A stretch of 64,000 nt of DNA from Bog-756 sp963841885 (lineage in GTDB: Bacteria; Actinomycetota; Acidimicrobiia; Acidimicrobiales; RAAP-2), in the NCBI GenBank assembly GCA_963841885.1, contig CAWJEK010000021.1:186001-250000 (forward strand). Reading direction: 5' to 3'. The translations under genes and the position numbers were made by a program. The stretch's first letter is position 1. Each line of letters begins with the position of its first letter. Shown in pieces: positions 1 through 8,836 of the stretch. The notes under the pieces were generated by a model that made no database searches, was not told the DNA's origin, and saw only the letters and a list, made by a program, of their open reading frames with translations.

Positions 1-615
1 CTCACCGACGTGGCCCGCCGCCGGGTGGGCAAGTTCTCCCTCGGCATGCGCCAGCGCCTGCAGCTGGCCACCGCCCTGCTCGGCGACCCCGAGATCCTCA
101 TCCTGGACGAGCCGGCCAACGGCCTCGACCCCCAGGGCATCCAGTGGCTGCGCACGTTCATCCGCGGTCAGGCCGCGCCGGCCACGCCGTGCTGGTCTCC
201 TCCCACCTCCTGTCGGAGATGGAGGAGACCGTCGACGACGTCGTGATCATCTCCCAGGGGAAGCTGGTGCTCCAGACCACGCTGGCCGACATGGCCTCCC
301 AGGCGGGCCGGGAACGGCCACCGGCATGCGGATCCGCACCCCGGAGCTCAACCGCCTGGCCGAGGCGCTCGAACGCCATCCCGGTGGGCTGGCGCCAGAC
401 GGCCCCGGACACCATGGTCATCGACGGCGCCACCCCCGAGTGGTTCGGACCCTTCGCCGCCCAGCACCAGATCGTCCTCTACGAGCTGGTCCACGAGCGG
501 GGCAGCCTGGAGGACGTCTTCCTGCAGCTGACCCACGGGCTTCGACGCCGCCCATCCGATGGGCCAGGGCGGCGGCCAGTCGGCGCCCTTCCCGATGCCG
601 GAGGACCACTCATGA
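1..615 (+). CDS. ABC transporter ATP-binding protein, 3' part (5' truncated, frameshifted)
   Basis: This is the C-terminal part of an ABC-2 type exporter ATPase; the Walker A region lies beyond the left edge. Visible in order are the signature region FSLGMRQRL, Walker B with D-loop (LILDEPANGLDP) and the H-loop SSHLLSEME, followed by a C-terminal domain ending in a LEDVFL-like segment typical of drug or antibiotic exporters. The protein must be read through about four frameshifts (near 170, 300, 375 and 538). The last restores a frame ending in PEDHS with TGA at 613-615, which overlaps the ATG of the permease gene (ATGA), so the two form an operon and a transporter. The substrate is unknown. 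The frameshifts look like sequence errors because each piece is well conserved. Confidence 0.85.
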
Positions 616-1429
616 TCGCCGTCGTCCGCTCGGAGTGGCTCAAGATCCGGACCACCGCGATCCCGTGGGTGCTGGCCGGCATCGCCCTGCGTCATCACCG
701 GCCTGCTCATCCTCGTCTATCTTCCTCAACCACGGAGCCGGGGGCGGCGACGGATCCAGCCGGTCTCGGCAACGGCTGCGGAGAGCCTCATCCCGGCTAT
801 CCCACACCACCCAGCAGCTGCGCAACCTGATCGGTCGGGGCATCCAGGGCTACATCTTCGCCCTGCTGCTCGGCGTGCTCATCATCACCGTGGAGTTCCG
901 CCACAAGACGGTGACGACCTCGTTCCTGGTCACCCCCCGGCGTCCGGCAGTTCGTCGCTCGGCAAGCTGCTCATCGGCCGCACTGGCCGCCATCGTGCTG
1001 GCGGTGATCCTGCTGGTGGCGACCGTGATCGGCGGCGGGCATCGCCCTGTCCGCCAAGGGCGGCTCGTTCTCGCGCCCTGATCCGCCAGATCCCGGCGGT
1101 GGCACCCGGTCTGATCCTGGTGTTCGTCCTGTTCGCCCTCCTCGGGTGTGGGGGTCGGGATCGCTGGTGACCAACCAGGTGGCGGCCATCATCGTCTGCC
1201 TGGGCTGGTTCCTCATCCTCGAGAACATCATCGAGGTCACCTGGTACACGGCGCGGTCAAGTGGCTCCCGACCGGCGCCGCGGCAGCGGCCGTCCAACGT
1301 GACCCGCCGGGACGCGGTGCGAACATCGGGCTCTTCAACTGGTGGCAGGGCTCACTGTTGATCCTGGCCTACGGCCTGGTCTTCGCCGTCGTCGGCTCGG
1401 CCGTCCTGACCCGGCGCGACATCACCTGA
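612..1429 (+). CDS. ABC-2 type transporter permease (frameshifted)
   Basis: Membrane partner of the preceding ATPase; the ATG overlaps its stop. The N-terminus MIAVVRSEWLKIRTT is typical of ABC-2 permeases, which begin with a short cytoplasmic helix before the first membrane span. Hydrophobic spans are readable in different frames: an early span around 670-720, one around 850-890, one around 985-1030, one around 1110-1230 and a last one around 1355-1410 that ends in LTRRDIT before the stop. At least six frameshifts interrupt the 818 bases, so exact residues are unreliable. Family assignment rests on topology, neighbour and the conserved start. Specificity cannot be told. Confidence 0.75.
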
Positions 1430-1465
1430 GCGCGGACCCCCGGGGCCGTCCGACGGCCCGGCTCC

Positions 1466-1471
1466 TAGGCT
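1466..1471 (+). promoter_or_regulatory. -10 box (TAGGCT), leaderless start
   Basis: TAGGCT fits the actinobacterial TANNNT -10 consensus and sits 6 nt before the ATG at 1478. Transcription would begin at or next to the start codon, and there is no Shine-Dalgarno sequence. No clear -35 element is seen. Confidence 0.45.
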
Positions 1472-1477
1472 CCGGGC

Positions 1478-2773
1478 ATGGCCGACGCTCGCCGACAACC
1501 GCCTCCCGGCCCGCGGGGTCGACGCCGAGGCCGTGCTGGCCCGCATGGACGAGCTCGCCGCCGACGACCGCGACTGGCGCGGCGGACGGGTGTTCAGCCT
1601 CGTCTACTCGGCCGGCGACGAGGTCCTCGACCTGCTGACCCGGCGCCGCGAACCGCTTCGCGGCCGAGAACGCCCTGAACACGCAGGCCTTCCCCAGCCT
1701 CGGGTCGGATGCAGCGGGACATCGTGGCCATCACCACCGGCCTCCTGGGCGGCGACCGTCGACCGGCCGGCAGCCCGGCGACCCGCGGCTACCTCACCTC
1801 GGGGGGCACCGAGTCGCTGCTCCAGGCCACCAGGACCGCCCGCGACTGGGGCCGGGCCACGGGGCGATCACCCGGCCCAACATGGTGCTGGCCACCAGCG
1901 CCCACGCCGCCTTCGAGAAGGCCGCCCACTACTTCGACGTCGAGTCCCGTCGGGTCCCGGTGCGGCCCGACGGCGGCGCCGACGTCGGACGCCATGGCCG
2001 ACGCGGTCGACGACGACACCGTCCTGGTGGTCGGCTCCGCGCCGTCCTACCCCCAGGGGGTCATCGACCCCATCCCCGACCTGGGCGCCGTCGCCCTCGA
2101 GCGCGGCATCCTGTGCCACGTCGACGCCTGCCTCGGCGGGTTCCTGCTGCCCTTCCTCGGTGACCCTCGGCCACGTCACGAAGCCGTGGGACCTGTCGGT
2201 CCCGGGAGTCACCTCCATCAGCGCCGACCTGCACAAGTACGGGTACGCGTCCAAAGGCGTGTCGGTCATCGTCTACGCCGACCGTGCGCTCGGCCCGGCT
2301 GCAACCCTTCGTCACGTCCGACTGGCTGGGCGGGCTCTACGGCTCGCCGTCCATGGCGGGCACCCGCCCCGGGCGGGCCGATCGCCGCCGGTTGGGCGGT
2401 GCTGCACCACCTGGGCGAGGACGGCTACCTGCGGCTGGCCGACGACGCCTGGAAGGCGGCCACCGCGCTGCGGGCCGCCATCGGGTCGACCCCGGGGGTC
2501 GCCCTGCGGGGATCCCCCGACGCGACCGTGCTCGCCTTCGGCGACGACGGGACGGACACGGTCGACACGTTCGCCCTCGGCGACGCGCTGGCGACGCGCG
2601 GCGGCTGGTTCTTCGACCGCCAGACGCCCCCCGACAGCCTCCACGCCACCGTGCACGCCGGCCACCTGGCCGTGATCGACGAACTCCGAAGCGACCTTTC
2701 CCGCGCGGCGGCCGACCTCGCCGCCACCGGAGAGCGCGCCGCCGACCGAGGTGCCCGCTACGGATCGGTCTGA
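1478..2773 (+). CDS. Sphingosine-1-phosphate-lyase-like PLP-dependent decarboxylase (frameshifted)
   Basis: PLP-dependent group II decarboxylase fold, closest in motif to sphingosine-1-phosphate lyase and related amino-acid decarboxylases. Conserved blocks read in order: a helical N-terminus (LARMDELAADD), NRFAAENALN, a SGGTES phosphate-binding loop near 1800, a VDACLGG segment carrying the PLP-contacting Asp near 2120, and SADLHKYGYASKG with the Schiff-base lysine at 2235-2237. The C-terminal small domain follows to YGSV. About eight frameshifts break the 430-residue protein. The start is the ATG six bases after a TAGGCT -10 box. True substrate is uncertain: bacterial members cleave phosphorylated sphingoid bases or decarboxylate amino acids. 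Confidence 0.8.
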
Positions 2774-2793
2774 CCTGGCCCGTCCGCCGGCGC

Positions 2794-2810
2794 GGCCGCG
2801 GTCCGCGGCC
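2794..2810 (+). terminator. GC-rich hairpin after the lyase-like gene
   Basis: A perfect inverted repeat (GGCCGCGG, one base, CCGCGGCC) lies 20 nt after the stop codon. There is no T-run, as is common for actinobacterial terminators. Function is inferred from position only. Confidence 0.4.
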
Positions 2811-2849
2811 CGGCACGGCCCGTCCGTTGCCTGGGCCCCCCTCATGGTC

Positions 2850-2856
2850 TATACAT
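2850..2856 (+). promoter_or_regulatory. Possible -10 region (TATACAT) for the DHA2 exporter
   Basis: TATACAT resembles a -10 element and is one of the few AT-rich spots in this gap. It lies about 70 nt before the GTG at 2928, which has its own AGGAG Shine-Dalgarno sequence at 2918-2922. Confidence 0.3.
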
Positions 2857-2927
2857 GCCCGGCAGGGGCGCGGGCGGTGGCGACCTCGTCGGTGAGGCAG
2901 TCGGCGGACTGAACTTAGGAGAGCTTC

Positions 2928-4589
2928 GTGGACCGCAAATGGTGGACCCTCATCGCCGTCTGCTTCGGCACGTTCATGCTGCTGCTCGACATCACGGTCG
3001 TGAACGTCGCGCTGCCCGACATCCAGATCGCCCTGCACTCGACCTTCCAGGACCTCCAGTGGGTGGTGGACGCCTACGCCCTGACCCTGGCCGCCTTCCT
3101 GCTCACGGCGGGGGTCCTCGGTGACATGTACGGACGGAAGGGCATGTTCGCCATCGGGCTCGTGCTCTTCTCCCTGGCCTCCCTGACCTGTGGCCTGGCC
3201 GCCACACCGCTGATCCTCAACCTGTCCCGGGCCGCCCAGGGCGTGGGTGGGGCCATCATGTTCGCCACCTCGCTCGCCCTCATCGCCCAGGCCTTCGCCG
3301 GCAAACAGCGGGGCACGGCCATCGGCGTCTACGGCGCGGTGATCGGTGGGGCGGTGGCGATCGGCCCGCTCGTGGGCGGGGCCATCACCACGGGCATCGG
3401 CTGGCGGTGGATCTTCTTCCTCAACATCCCGATCGGGGTGGTGGCCGTGATCATCACCCTGACCAAGGTCGACAACGCCAAGATCCAGACGGGGCGGACG
3501 GATCGACTGGCTCGGGTTCGTCACCTTCACCTCGTCACTCTTCCTCCTCGTCTACGCCCTGGTGCAGGGCAACGACAAGGGGTGGGGCAGCACGTACATC
3601 GTGTCCATGCTGGTGGCCTCCGGCGGTGCTCATGGCCGTCTTCATCGTCGGCGAGTGGAAGCAGCGGGACCCGATGCTCGACCTCTCGCTGTTCAAGCGT
3701 CCGGCCATGGTCGGGGTCTCGCTCGGCTCGTTCACCCTGTCGGCCTCGATCTTCGCCATGTTCCTCTACCTCACGCTCTACCTGCAGGAGGTCCTCGGCT
3801 ACTCGGCGCTGGCCGCCGGCCTGCGGTTCCTGCCCCTCAGCATGCTCGCCTTCATCGTGGCGCCCATCGCCGGCAAGCTCACCGTGCGCGTCCAGATCGC
3901 GCTTCCTCATGAGCCTGGGCCTCCTCCTCGTGGCGGTCGGTTGCCAGCTCATGACCGACGTCGCCGGCGACTCGGCGTGGACGGTGCTGCTCCCCGGGTT
4001 CCTCGTGTGCGGACTGGGGGTCGGCCTGACCAACCCGGTGCTCGCCTCGGGCGCCGTCTCGGTGGTGCCTCCCGAGCGGAGTGGCATGTCGAGCGGTGCG
4101 GCCAGCACCTTCCGGCAGGTCGGCATCGCCACCGGCATCGCCGGACTCGGCGCCATCTTCGTCCACGAGATCACCCCGGCCGTGATCTCCAACCTGAAGG
4201 GATCGGCGGCCGGGCAGTCCGTGCTGCAACACGGCGGACAGAGCCTGGGCAGCGCGCTCGCCTCCGGCAGCGTGCGCCAGGTGGCGGCGTCGATCCCGAC
4301 GGCCGCCTCCCGCCAGGCCCTCGTCTCGGCCTACCAGGACGGCTTCGCCTCGACGTTCAACCACCTGATGGCGATCGCCTCCGTGATCGCCCTCATCGGT
4401 GCCGTCGGCTGCCTGTTCCTGGTCCGCCAGAAGGACTTCGTGCCCAGCATCGGCGCCGGCGAGTGGTCTCCGGCGAAGGCCTCCGACGGGGACGTCACCC
4501 CGGTGGCCGCCCCGAACCCCGACGCGAACGGCGCGACCACCCGCGGCGACGAGGGCCCCACCCCGGCCTCCCCCGCCCGCACCGGGTGA
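2928..4589 (+). CDS. MFS transporter, DHA2 (EmrB/QacA) family drug:H+ antiporter (frameshifted)
   Basis: Fourteen-span major facilitator of the DHA2 family, which exports drugs or lipophilic compounds in exchange for protons. The first span carries the family motif LDITVVNVALPDIQ, followed by DMYGRKGMF (motif A) and GPLVGG within span 5. About 553 residues, the normal length. The middle part must be read in three frames (shifts near 3500, 3630 and 3897) that together restore the original frame. The GTG start is chosen because AGGAG stands 5-9 nt upstream and the first span follows directly. The C-terminal tail of about 45 residues is hydrophilic and rich in Pro, Ala and Thr. Substrate unknown. 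Confidence 0.88.
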   Translation: MDRKWWTLIAVCFGTFMLLLDITVVNVALPDIQIALHSTFQDLQWVVDAYALTLAAFLLTAGVLGDMYGRKGMFAIGLVLFSLASLTCGLAATPLILNLSRAAQGVGGAIMFATSLALIAQAFAGKQRGTAIGVYGAVIGGAVAIGPLVGGAITTGIGWRWIFFLNIPIGVVAVIITLTKVDNAKIQTGRTDRLARVRHLHLVTLPPRLRPGAGQRQGVGQHVHRVHAGGLRRCSWPSSSSASGSSGTRCSTSRCSSVRPWSGSRSARSPCRPRSSPCSSTSRSTCRRSSATRRWPPACGSCPSACSPSSWRPSPASSPCASRSRFLMSLGLLLVAVGCQLMTDVAGDSAWTVLLPGFLVCGLGVGLTNPVLASGAVSVVPPERSGMSSGAASTFRQVGIATGIAGLGAIFVHEITPAVISNLKGSAAGQSVLQHGGQSLGSALASGSVRQVAASIPTAASRQALVSAYQDGFASTFNHLMAIASVIALIGAVGCLFLVRQKDFVPSIGAGEWSPAKASDGDVTPVAAPNPDANGATTRGDEGPTPASPARTG

Positions 4590-4602
4590 CCCGCCGGGCC
4601 CG

Positions 4603-4839
4603 ATGACCGGGCGCGAGCCCCTGGCCGGCCGGGATCCCGACGAGCCGCATCCGTCCCGGCTCGCCCCCGACGAACCTCGCCGGGACGAGATCCTGGCCGC
4701 CCACCGGGCGGCGCGCCGGGCCGGGGCCACGAGCTACACCGACCCCGCCACCGGCTTCGCCGTCATGACCTCCGCCTACCTGGCCGATCGAGGCACCTGC
4801 TGCCACCAGGGGTGCCGCCACTGCCCCTACGTGGTCTGA
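4603..4839 (+). CDS. DUF5522 family small cysteine-rich protein
   Basis: A 78-residue protein matching the DUF5522 pattern: a TGFAVMTSAYL segment followed by RGTCCHQGCRHCPY at the C-terminus. The four cysteines and the histidine could bind a metal or iron-sulfur cluster, but no function is established for the family. The N-terminal half is hydrophilic and variable. It starts 13 nt after the exporter gene and may be translated from the same message. It converges with the glycosidase gene, with a strong hairpin between them. Confidence 0.8.
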   Translation: MTGREPLAGRDPDEPHPSRLAPDEPRRDEILAAHRAARRAGATSYTDPATGFAVMTSAYLADRGTCCHQGCRHCPYVV

Positions 4840-4872
4840 CGCCCCGGACGCCGGCCGATCGGCACCGGGGCG
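4840..4872. terminator. Bidirectional hairpin between convergent genes
   Basis: CGCCCCGG (4840-4847) pairs with CCGGGGCG (4865-4872), and inside it GCCG pairs with CGGC around a 6-nt loop. It fills the 35-nt gap between the DUF5522 gene and the end of the minus-strand glycosidase gene, the expected place for a shared terminator. No T-run. Confidence 0.55.
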
Positions 4873-4874
4873 GA

Positions 4875-6368
4875 TCAGGCGCCGGACAGCACGGAGCGGT
4901 CTCCGGCCCGCAGTCCCTCGATGAGCCGGCGGTAGGTTCCGGCCGAGTCGCGGCCCATGGCATCGGTCCCGAGCCACGTACCCCCGGCGCCGCCCCGCTC
5001 GCGGTCGACACCGTGGATCCCGAAACGCGGCTCGTACGAGCCCCATTCGTAATTGTCGACCAGTGACCAGTGCCAGTAACCGGTGACCGGCACCCCGGCG
5101 TCGACGGCGTCGACCACCGCCGCCACGTTCGCCGTCAGATAGCTCGGCCGGTCCCAGCCGTCCATCCGACCGAACGACCGTCCGTGGCGCAGGCGGTTGC
5201 ACAGTCCGTTCTCCACCACCCACAGCGGCAGTCCCGGGGTCAGGCTCGCCTGGACACCGAGCCACCGGGTGAGGCCGGCCGGGTCGGGCGGATCGTCCCA
5301 CAGCTCACGCACCGGCAACGGGTTCCTCCCGCCGGCGGTGCGGTGGCCCGGGAGCCGGAAGTGCCGGGACGCCAGGGGGTCGTAGTAGTCGATCCCCAGC
5401 ACATCGAGGGTGCGCTCGTGGGGGCTCGCCTCGACGGCGTCCAGCGCCCGGCGGCGGGTGGCGCCGTAGCGGCCGCTCGACCCGTAGTCGGCGACGGCCT
5501 CGCCGACCCGGCGCAGCACCGACTCGCCAGGGCCCGGCATGGGCAGCAGCCCGTAGTGGCCGCGTCGGCGTTCGGCGATCCACCGGTCGAGGTCGTACCG
5601 GGCGATGCCGAGGCTGCGTGACAGCAGCACGTCGAGCAGCATCCGGTCGTACTCGTAGACGGACATGGCGAAGTTGTTCGTGGTGACCACGGCGTCGGGG
5701 CGGGCCGCATGGATGGCGTCGTAGGCGGTCACGTGGGCGGCCAGCAGGTTGTCCAGGGCGACGGCGGTGTCGCCGACGGCGAACCTCCGGCCCGGTGGGA
5801 AGGATCCGAGCAGGTAGGTGCTGAGGGCCATCACGTTGATCTCGTTGAGGGTCACCCAGTGCCGCACGGTCGGCGCCAGGGCCGGTACGACGATGTCGGC
5901 CCAGACCCCGAACCGGGTGACGGCGTCGGGACGGAGCCACAGGTCCTCGCCCAGCCACGCCGGGTGGGTGAAGTGGTGGAGGGTGACCAGCGGCGTCATC
6001 CCCCGGTCCACGCACGCCTCCACGATGGCCACGTACCGGTCGACGGCCGCCCGGTCCACCACGCCGGGCTCGGGCTGGACCCGGGCCCATTCGACGCCGA
6101 GCCGGAAGCTGTCGCAGCCGAGGGCGGCGGCCCGGTCGAGTGCCTCCTCGGGCCGGCGCCAGAAGTCGACGGCGTCACCCGACGGGGTGACCCGGCCGAC
6201 CTGCTCCCAGGCCAGCCAGTTGTTGGCGGGCTGCCCCGGGCCGTTGAAGCCCCCCTCGACCTGGAACCCGGCCGTCGCCACCCCGAACATGAACCCGTCG
6301 GGCAGGGGCCCGCGACCGGTCCCGGGCCCCGGGACTGCTGGTCCGCTGGACTCCCGCACTGACGACAC
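4875..6368 (-). CDS. Glycoside hydrolase family 1 (beta-glucosidase-like)
   Basis: A 497-residue GH1 (alpha/beta)8-barrel enzyme that hydrolyses beta-linked sugars with retention. It shows the N-terminal GH1 signature (DGFMFGVATAGFQVEGG), the acid/base glutamate in TLNEIN, and the nucleophile glutamate in WVVENGL, followed by GYWHWSLVDNYEW near the end. No signal peptide, so it is probably cytoplasmic. I chose the GTG at 6368 because a GAGGG sequence stands 7 nt upstream; a GTG at 6374 is an alternative, and an ATG at 6290 would cut into the conserved start. The gene is transcribed alone, divergently from the thiolase-like gene. Sugar specificity cannot be told. Confidence 0.9.
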   Translation of the reverse strand: MSSVRESSGPAVPGPGTGRGPLPDGFMFGVATAGFQVEGGFNGPGQPANNWLAWEQVGRVTPSGDAVDFWRRPEEALDRAAALGCDSFRLGVEWARVQPEPGVVDRAAVDRYVAIVEACVDRGMTPLVTLHHFTHPAWLGEDLWLRPDAVTRFGVWADIVVPALAPTVRHWVTLNEINVMALSTYLLGSFPPGRRFAVGDTAVALDNLLAAHVTAYDAIHAARPDAVVTTNNFAMSVYEYDRMLLDVLLSRSLGIARYDLDRWIAERRRGHYGLLPMPGPGESVLRRVGEAVADYGSSGRYGATRRRALDAVEASPHERTLDVLGIDYYDPLASRHFRLPGHRTAGGRNPLPVRELWDDPPDPAGLTRWLGVQASLTPGLPLWVVENGLCNRLRHGRSFGRMDGWDRPSYLTANVAAVVDAVDAGVPVTGYWHWSLVDNYEWGSYEPRFGIHGVDRERGGAGGTWLGTDAMGRDSAGTYRRLIEGLRAGDRSVLSGA

Positions 6369-6423
6369 GGCCACACCCTCGCTCGATGCGTGCCCCGCCG
6401 ACCGGGACCGCCACAGGGAGGCG

Positions 6424-6433
6424 ATGGTAGCTT
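6424..6433. promoter_or_regulatory. Overlapping divergent -10 boxes
   Basis: The ten bases hold TAGCTT on the plus strand (6428-6433, for the thiolase-like gene, ATG at 6487) and TACCAT on the minus strand (6429-6424, for the glycosidase, GTG at 6368). Both fit TANNNT and both leave leaders of about 45-50 nt. Sharing two bases means only one promoter could be occupied at a time. Confidence 0.4.
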
Positions 6434-6486
6434 GCCGCCCCGAGAGGTCCCCGGTCCCACGCGGACCCCAGTCGCCAGGACACCCC

Positions 6487-8022
6487 ATGCCGCCATCCAG
6501 CCCCGATCCCGAGCGCACCCCTGTCGTCATCGCCTCCGGACAGGACCTCGAACGCGTCGAGCTCGTCACGCCCGTGGACCTGATGGTCCGGGCGGCCGAG
6601 TCCGCACTGTCCGAGGCACCCCTCCTGCGGGACCGGATCGAGCGACTCACCGTGGTCGACGTCATGACCCGGGTGGGACCGGCCCCGGCCACCGAGCTCG
6701 CCGACCGGCTCGGACTCGGACCCCACGTCGTCCGCGAGGTCACCTCCGTCGGGGGCAACACCCCCCAGTGGCTGGTCAACCGGGCGGCGTCCGAGATCGC
6801 CGCCGGCACCCTGGCCGTGACACTCGTCGCCGGGGCCGAGGCCATCCGGTCGTCGCGGGCCCGCCGGGCCCGGGGCCTGCCCCGCGACGTGGGTGTCACC
6901 GATCTGCCCCCCGACCCGCAGGTGGGGGACGACCGGCCCGGCTTCGGACCGGCCGAGTCGGCCGTGTCGCTCCTCGCCCCCGTGCACGTCTACCCGTTGT
7001 TCGAGAACGTGCTGGCCGCCCGGGCGGGGCGGGACGCCGGGTCCCACCGGGTCGCCCTCGGCCGGCTGATGGCCCCGTTCACCCGGGTCGCCGCCACCCA
7101 CCCGTGGGCGTGGTTCCCCGAGGTCCGCACGGCCGCGGAGATCGCCACCCCAACCCCCGACAACCGGATCGTCTGTGAGCCCTACACGAAGCGGATGACC
7201 GCCTTCCTGGGCTCGGACCAGTCCGCCGCCCTGGTGGTCTGCTCGCTGGCCGAAGCCCGCCGGGCCGGGGTCGAGGACCACGCGGTGTTCGTGTGGTCGG
7301 GAGCCGAGGCCGTGGACGTCCGCTCCGTGACCGCCCGACCCGACCCGGGACGCTCCCCGGCCATCGCCGCGGCCGGGGAGGCGCTGTTCGCAGGGGGATC
7401 CGGTGCCGCCGGTCGCCCTCTGGGTATCGACGACGTCGACCTCCTGGACCTCTATTCGTGTTTCCCCTCGGCCGTGCAGATGGCCTGCGAGGCCCTCGGC
7501 CTCGCCACCGACGACGCCCGGGGCCTGACCGTCACCGGAGGCCTCCCCTACTTCGGCGGGCCGGGAAACAACTACACCACCCACGGCATCGCCACGCTGT
7601 GCGACGCCCTGCGTCAGGGTGACGGGTCGGACACCCGCATCGGTCTGGCCACCGGCCTCGGCTGGTTCGTCACGAAGCACGCCCTCGGCCTCTACGCCAC
7701 CCGCCCGCCGCCCGGCGGGTTCCACCGGGGCGACACCGCCACCGCCCAGACGGCCATCGACAGCTCGGCCGTCGAGGTGGCGACCCGTCTCGACAGCCCC
7801 GAAACGGCCACCGTGGTGGCCGCCACCGTCTGGCGCGACAACGACGGGGTCGCGGCCGGCGCCCCGGTGGTGGCCCGCCTGGCGGATGGACGCCGGATGG
7901 CGCTGGCGCCGGCCGACGACGAGGTCGTGGCCGCCATGGGCGACACCGACATGCCCGGCCTGATCGGCGGATCCGTGGTCGTCGGGGCCGGTGAGCCGCG
8001 CTACCGTCTGGCGGAGCGCTGA
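6487..8022 (+). CDS. Thiolase-like protein (TLP / SCP2-thiolase family)
   Basis: A 511-residue protein of the thiolase fold, of the group annotated as acetyl-CoA acetyltransferase or thiolase-like protein in mycobacteria and relatives. The N-terminal half has EVTSVGGNTPQ and LAVTLVAGAEA where classical thiolases carry the nucleophilic cysteine loop and the AGGxE segment; here the cysteine position is valine (codon 6748-6750). The C-terminal half has GGLPYFGGPGNNYTTHGIA, and an extra C-terminal domain of about 100 residues follows. A CoA-related role in lipid metabolism is supported by the crotonase gene 33 nt downstream. Ordinary thiolytic activity is doubtful. ATG chosen at the first conserved residues, after an AGGA. 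Confidence 0.75.
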   Translation: MPPSSPDPERTPVVIASGQDLERVELVTPVDLMVRAAESALSEAPLLRDRIERLTVVDVMTRVGPAPATELADRLGLGPHVVREVTSVGGNTPQWLVNRAASEIAAGTLAVTLVAGAEAIRSSRARRARGLPRDVGVTDLPPDPQVGDDRPGFGPAESAVSLLAPVHVYPLFENVLAARAGRDAGSHRVALGRLMAPFTRVAATHPWAWFPEVRTAAEIATPTPDNRIVCEPYTKRMTAFLGSDQSAALVVCSLAEARRAGVEDHAVFVWSGAEAVDVRSVTARPDPGRSPAIAAAGEALFAGGSGAAGRPLGIDDVDLLDLYSCFPSAVQMACEALGLATDDARGLTVTGGLPYFGGPGNNYTTHGIATLCDALRQGDGSDTRIGLATGLGWFVTKHALGLYATRPPPGGFHRGDTATAQTAIDSSAVEVATRLDSPETATVVAATVWRDNDGVAAGAPVVARLADGRRMALAPADDEVVAAMGDTDMPGLIGGSVVVGAGEPRYRLAER

Positions 8023-8054
8023 TCCGCGCCACCGATCGTCCGAGGGAGACCACC

Positions 8055-8828
8055 ATGTCCGATGCCGTGCTCCGTGAGCGCCAGGGTCACATCGAGATCC
8101 TGACCATCAACCGCCCCGAGGCCCGCAACGCCGTCAACGGCGCCGTCGCCCGGGCCTTCACGGAGGCCTTCGACGAGCTCGAGCACGACGACGACTGCAA
8201 CGTGGTCATCGTGACGGGCAGCGGCGACAAGGCATTCTGCGCCGGCATGGACCTGAAGGCCTTCGCCGCCGGCGAGGCGGGGGAGATCATGGGCGCCCGG
8301 GGCGGTTTCGGCGGCATCGCCCAACGCGACTTCCCGAAGCCCCTCATCGCCGCCGTCAACGGGTCAGCCCTGGCCGGCGGGTGCGAGATCATGCTCTCCT
8401 GCGACCTGGCCGTGGCCGTCGAGGAGGCCAAGTTCGGCATCCCCGAGGTCAAGCGGGGGCTCATGGCGGGTGCCGGCGGCCTGCTCCGGCTGCCGAAGCG
8501 GATCCCACCGGCGATCGCCCTCGAGCTGGCTCTCACCGGGGACCCGATCGACGCCCAGCGGGCGCTGAGCATCGGGCTGATCAACCGGGTGGTGCCCGCC
8601 GCCCAGCTGATGGAGTCGGCACTGGAGCTCGCCGGGACAATCGCCGCCAACGCGCCGCTGGCGGTGCGGGGCTCCAAGATGGTGATGAAGAAGGCGGGCG
8701 AGCTGCCCGAGGCCGAGGGCTGGAAGATCAACAACGACGCCATGCCCGCCGTCTTCGGCTCCGCCGACGCCATGGAGGGGGCCGTGGCCTTCGCCGAGAA
8801 GCGGGCCCCGGTCTGGACGGGCAAGTAG
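8055..8828 (+). CDS. Enoyl-CoA hydratase/isomerase family protein (crotonase)
   Basis: A 257-residue crotonase-fold enzyme acting on acyl-CoA thioesters. The oxyanion-hole peptides AFCAGMDLKAF (about residue 57) and SALAGGCEI (about residue 105) are present, as is FGIPEVKRGLMAGAGG, with a glutamate at the usual active-site region. Length is standard. GAGGGAGA upstream serves as ribosome binding site. Lying behind the thiolase-like gene it probably takes part in fatty-acid or related acyl-CoA breakdown; whether it hydrates, isomerises or hydrolyses cannot be read from the sequence. Confidence 0.88.
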   Translation: MSDAVLRERQGHIEILTINRPEARNAVNGAVARAFTEAFDELEHDDDCNVVIVTGSGDKAFCAGMDLKAFAAGEAGEIMGARGGFGGIAQRDFPKPLIAAVNGSALAGGCEIMLSCDLAVAVEEAKFGIPEVKRGLMAGAGGLLRLPKRIPPAIALELALTGDPIDAQRALSIGLINRVVPAAQLMESALELAGTIAANAPLAVRGSKMVMKKAGELPEAEGWKINNDAMPAVFGSADAMEGAVAFAEKRAPVWTGK

Positions 8829-8836
8829 CCCGGCCG

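Noticed and set aside
1..4000. Cluster of pseudogenes from recent gene decay
   Set aside because: Only indels are seen, without substitutions in motifs or premature stops in the restored frames; error is more likely.
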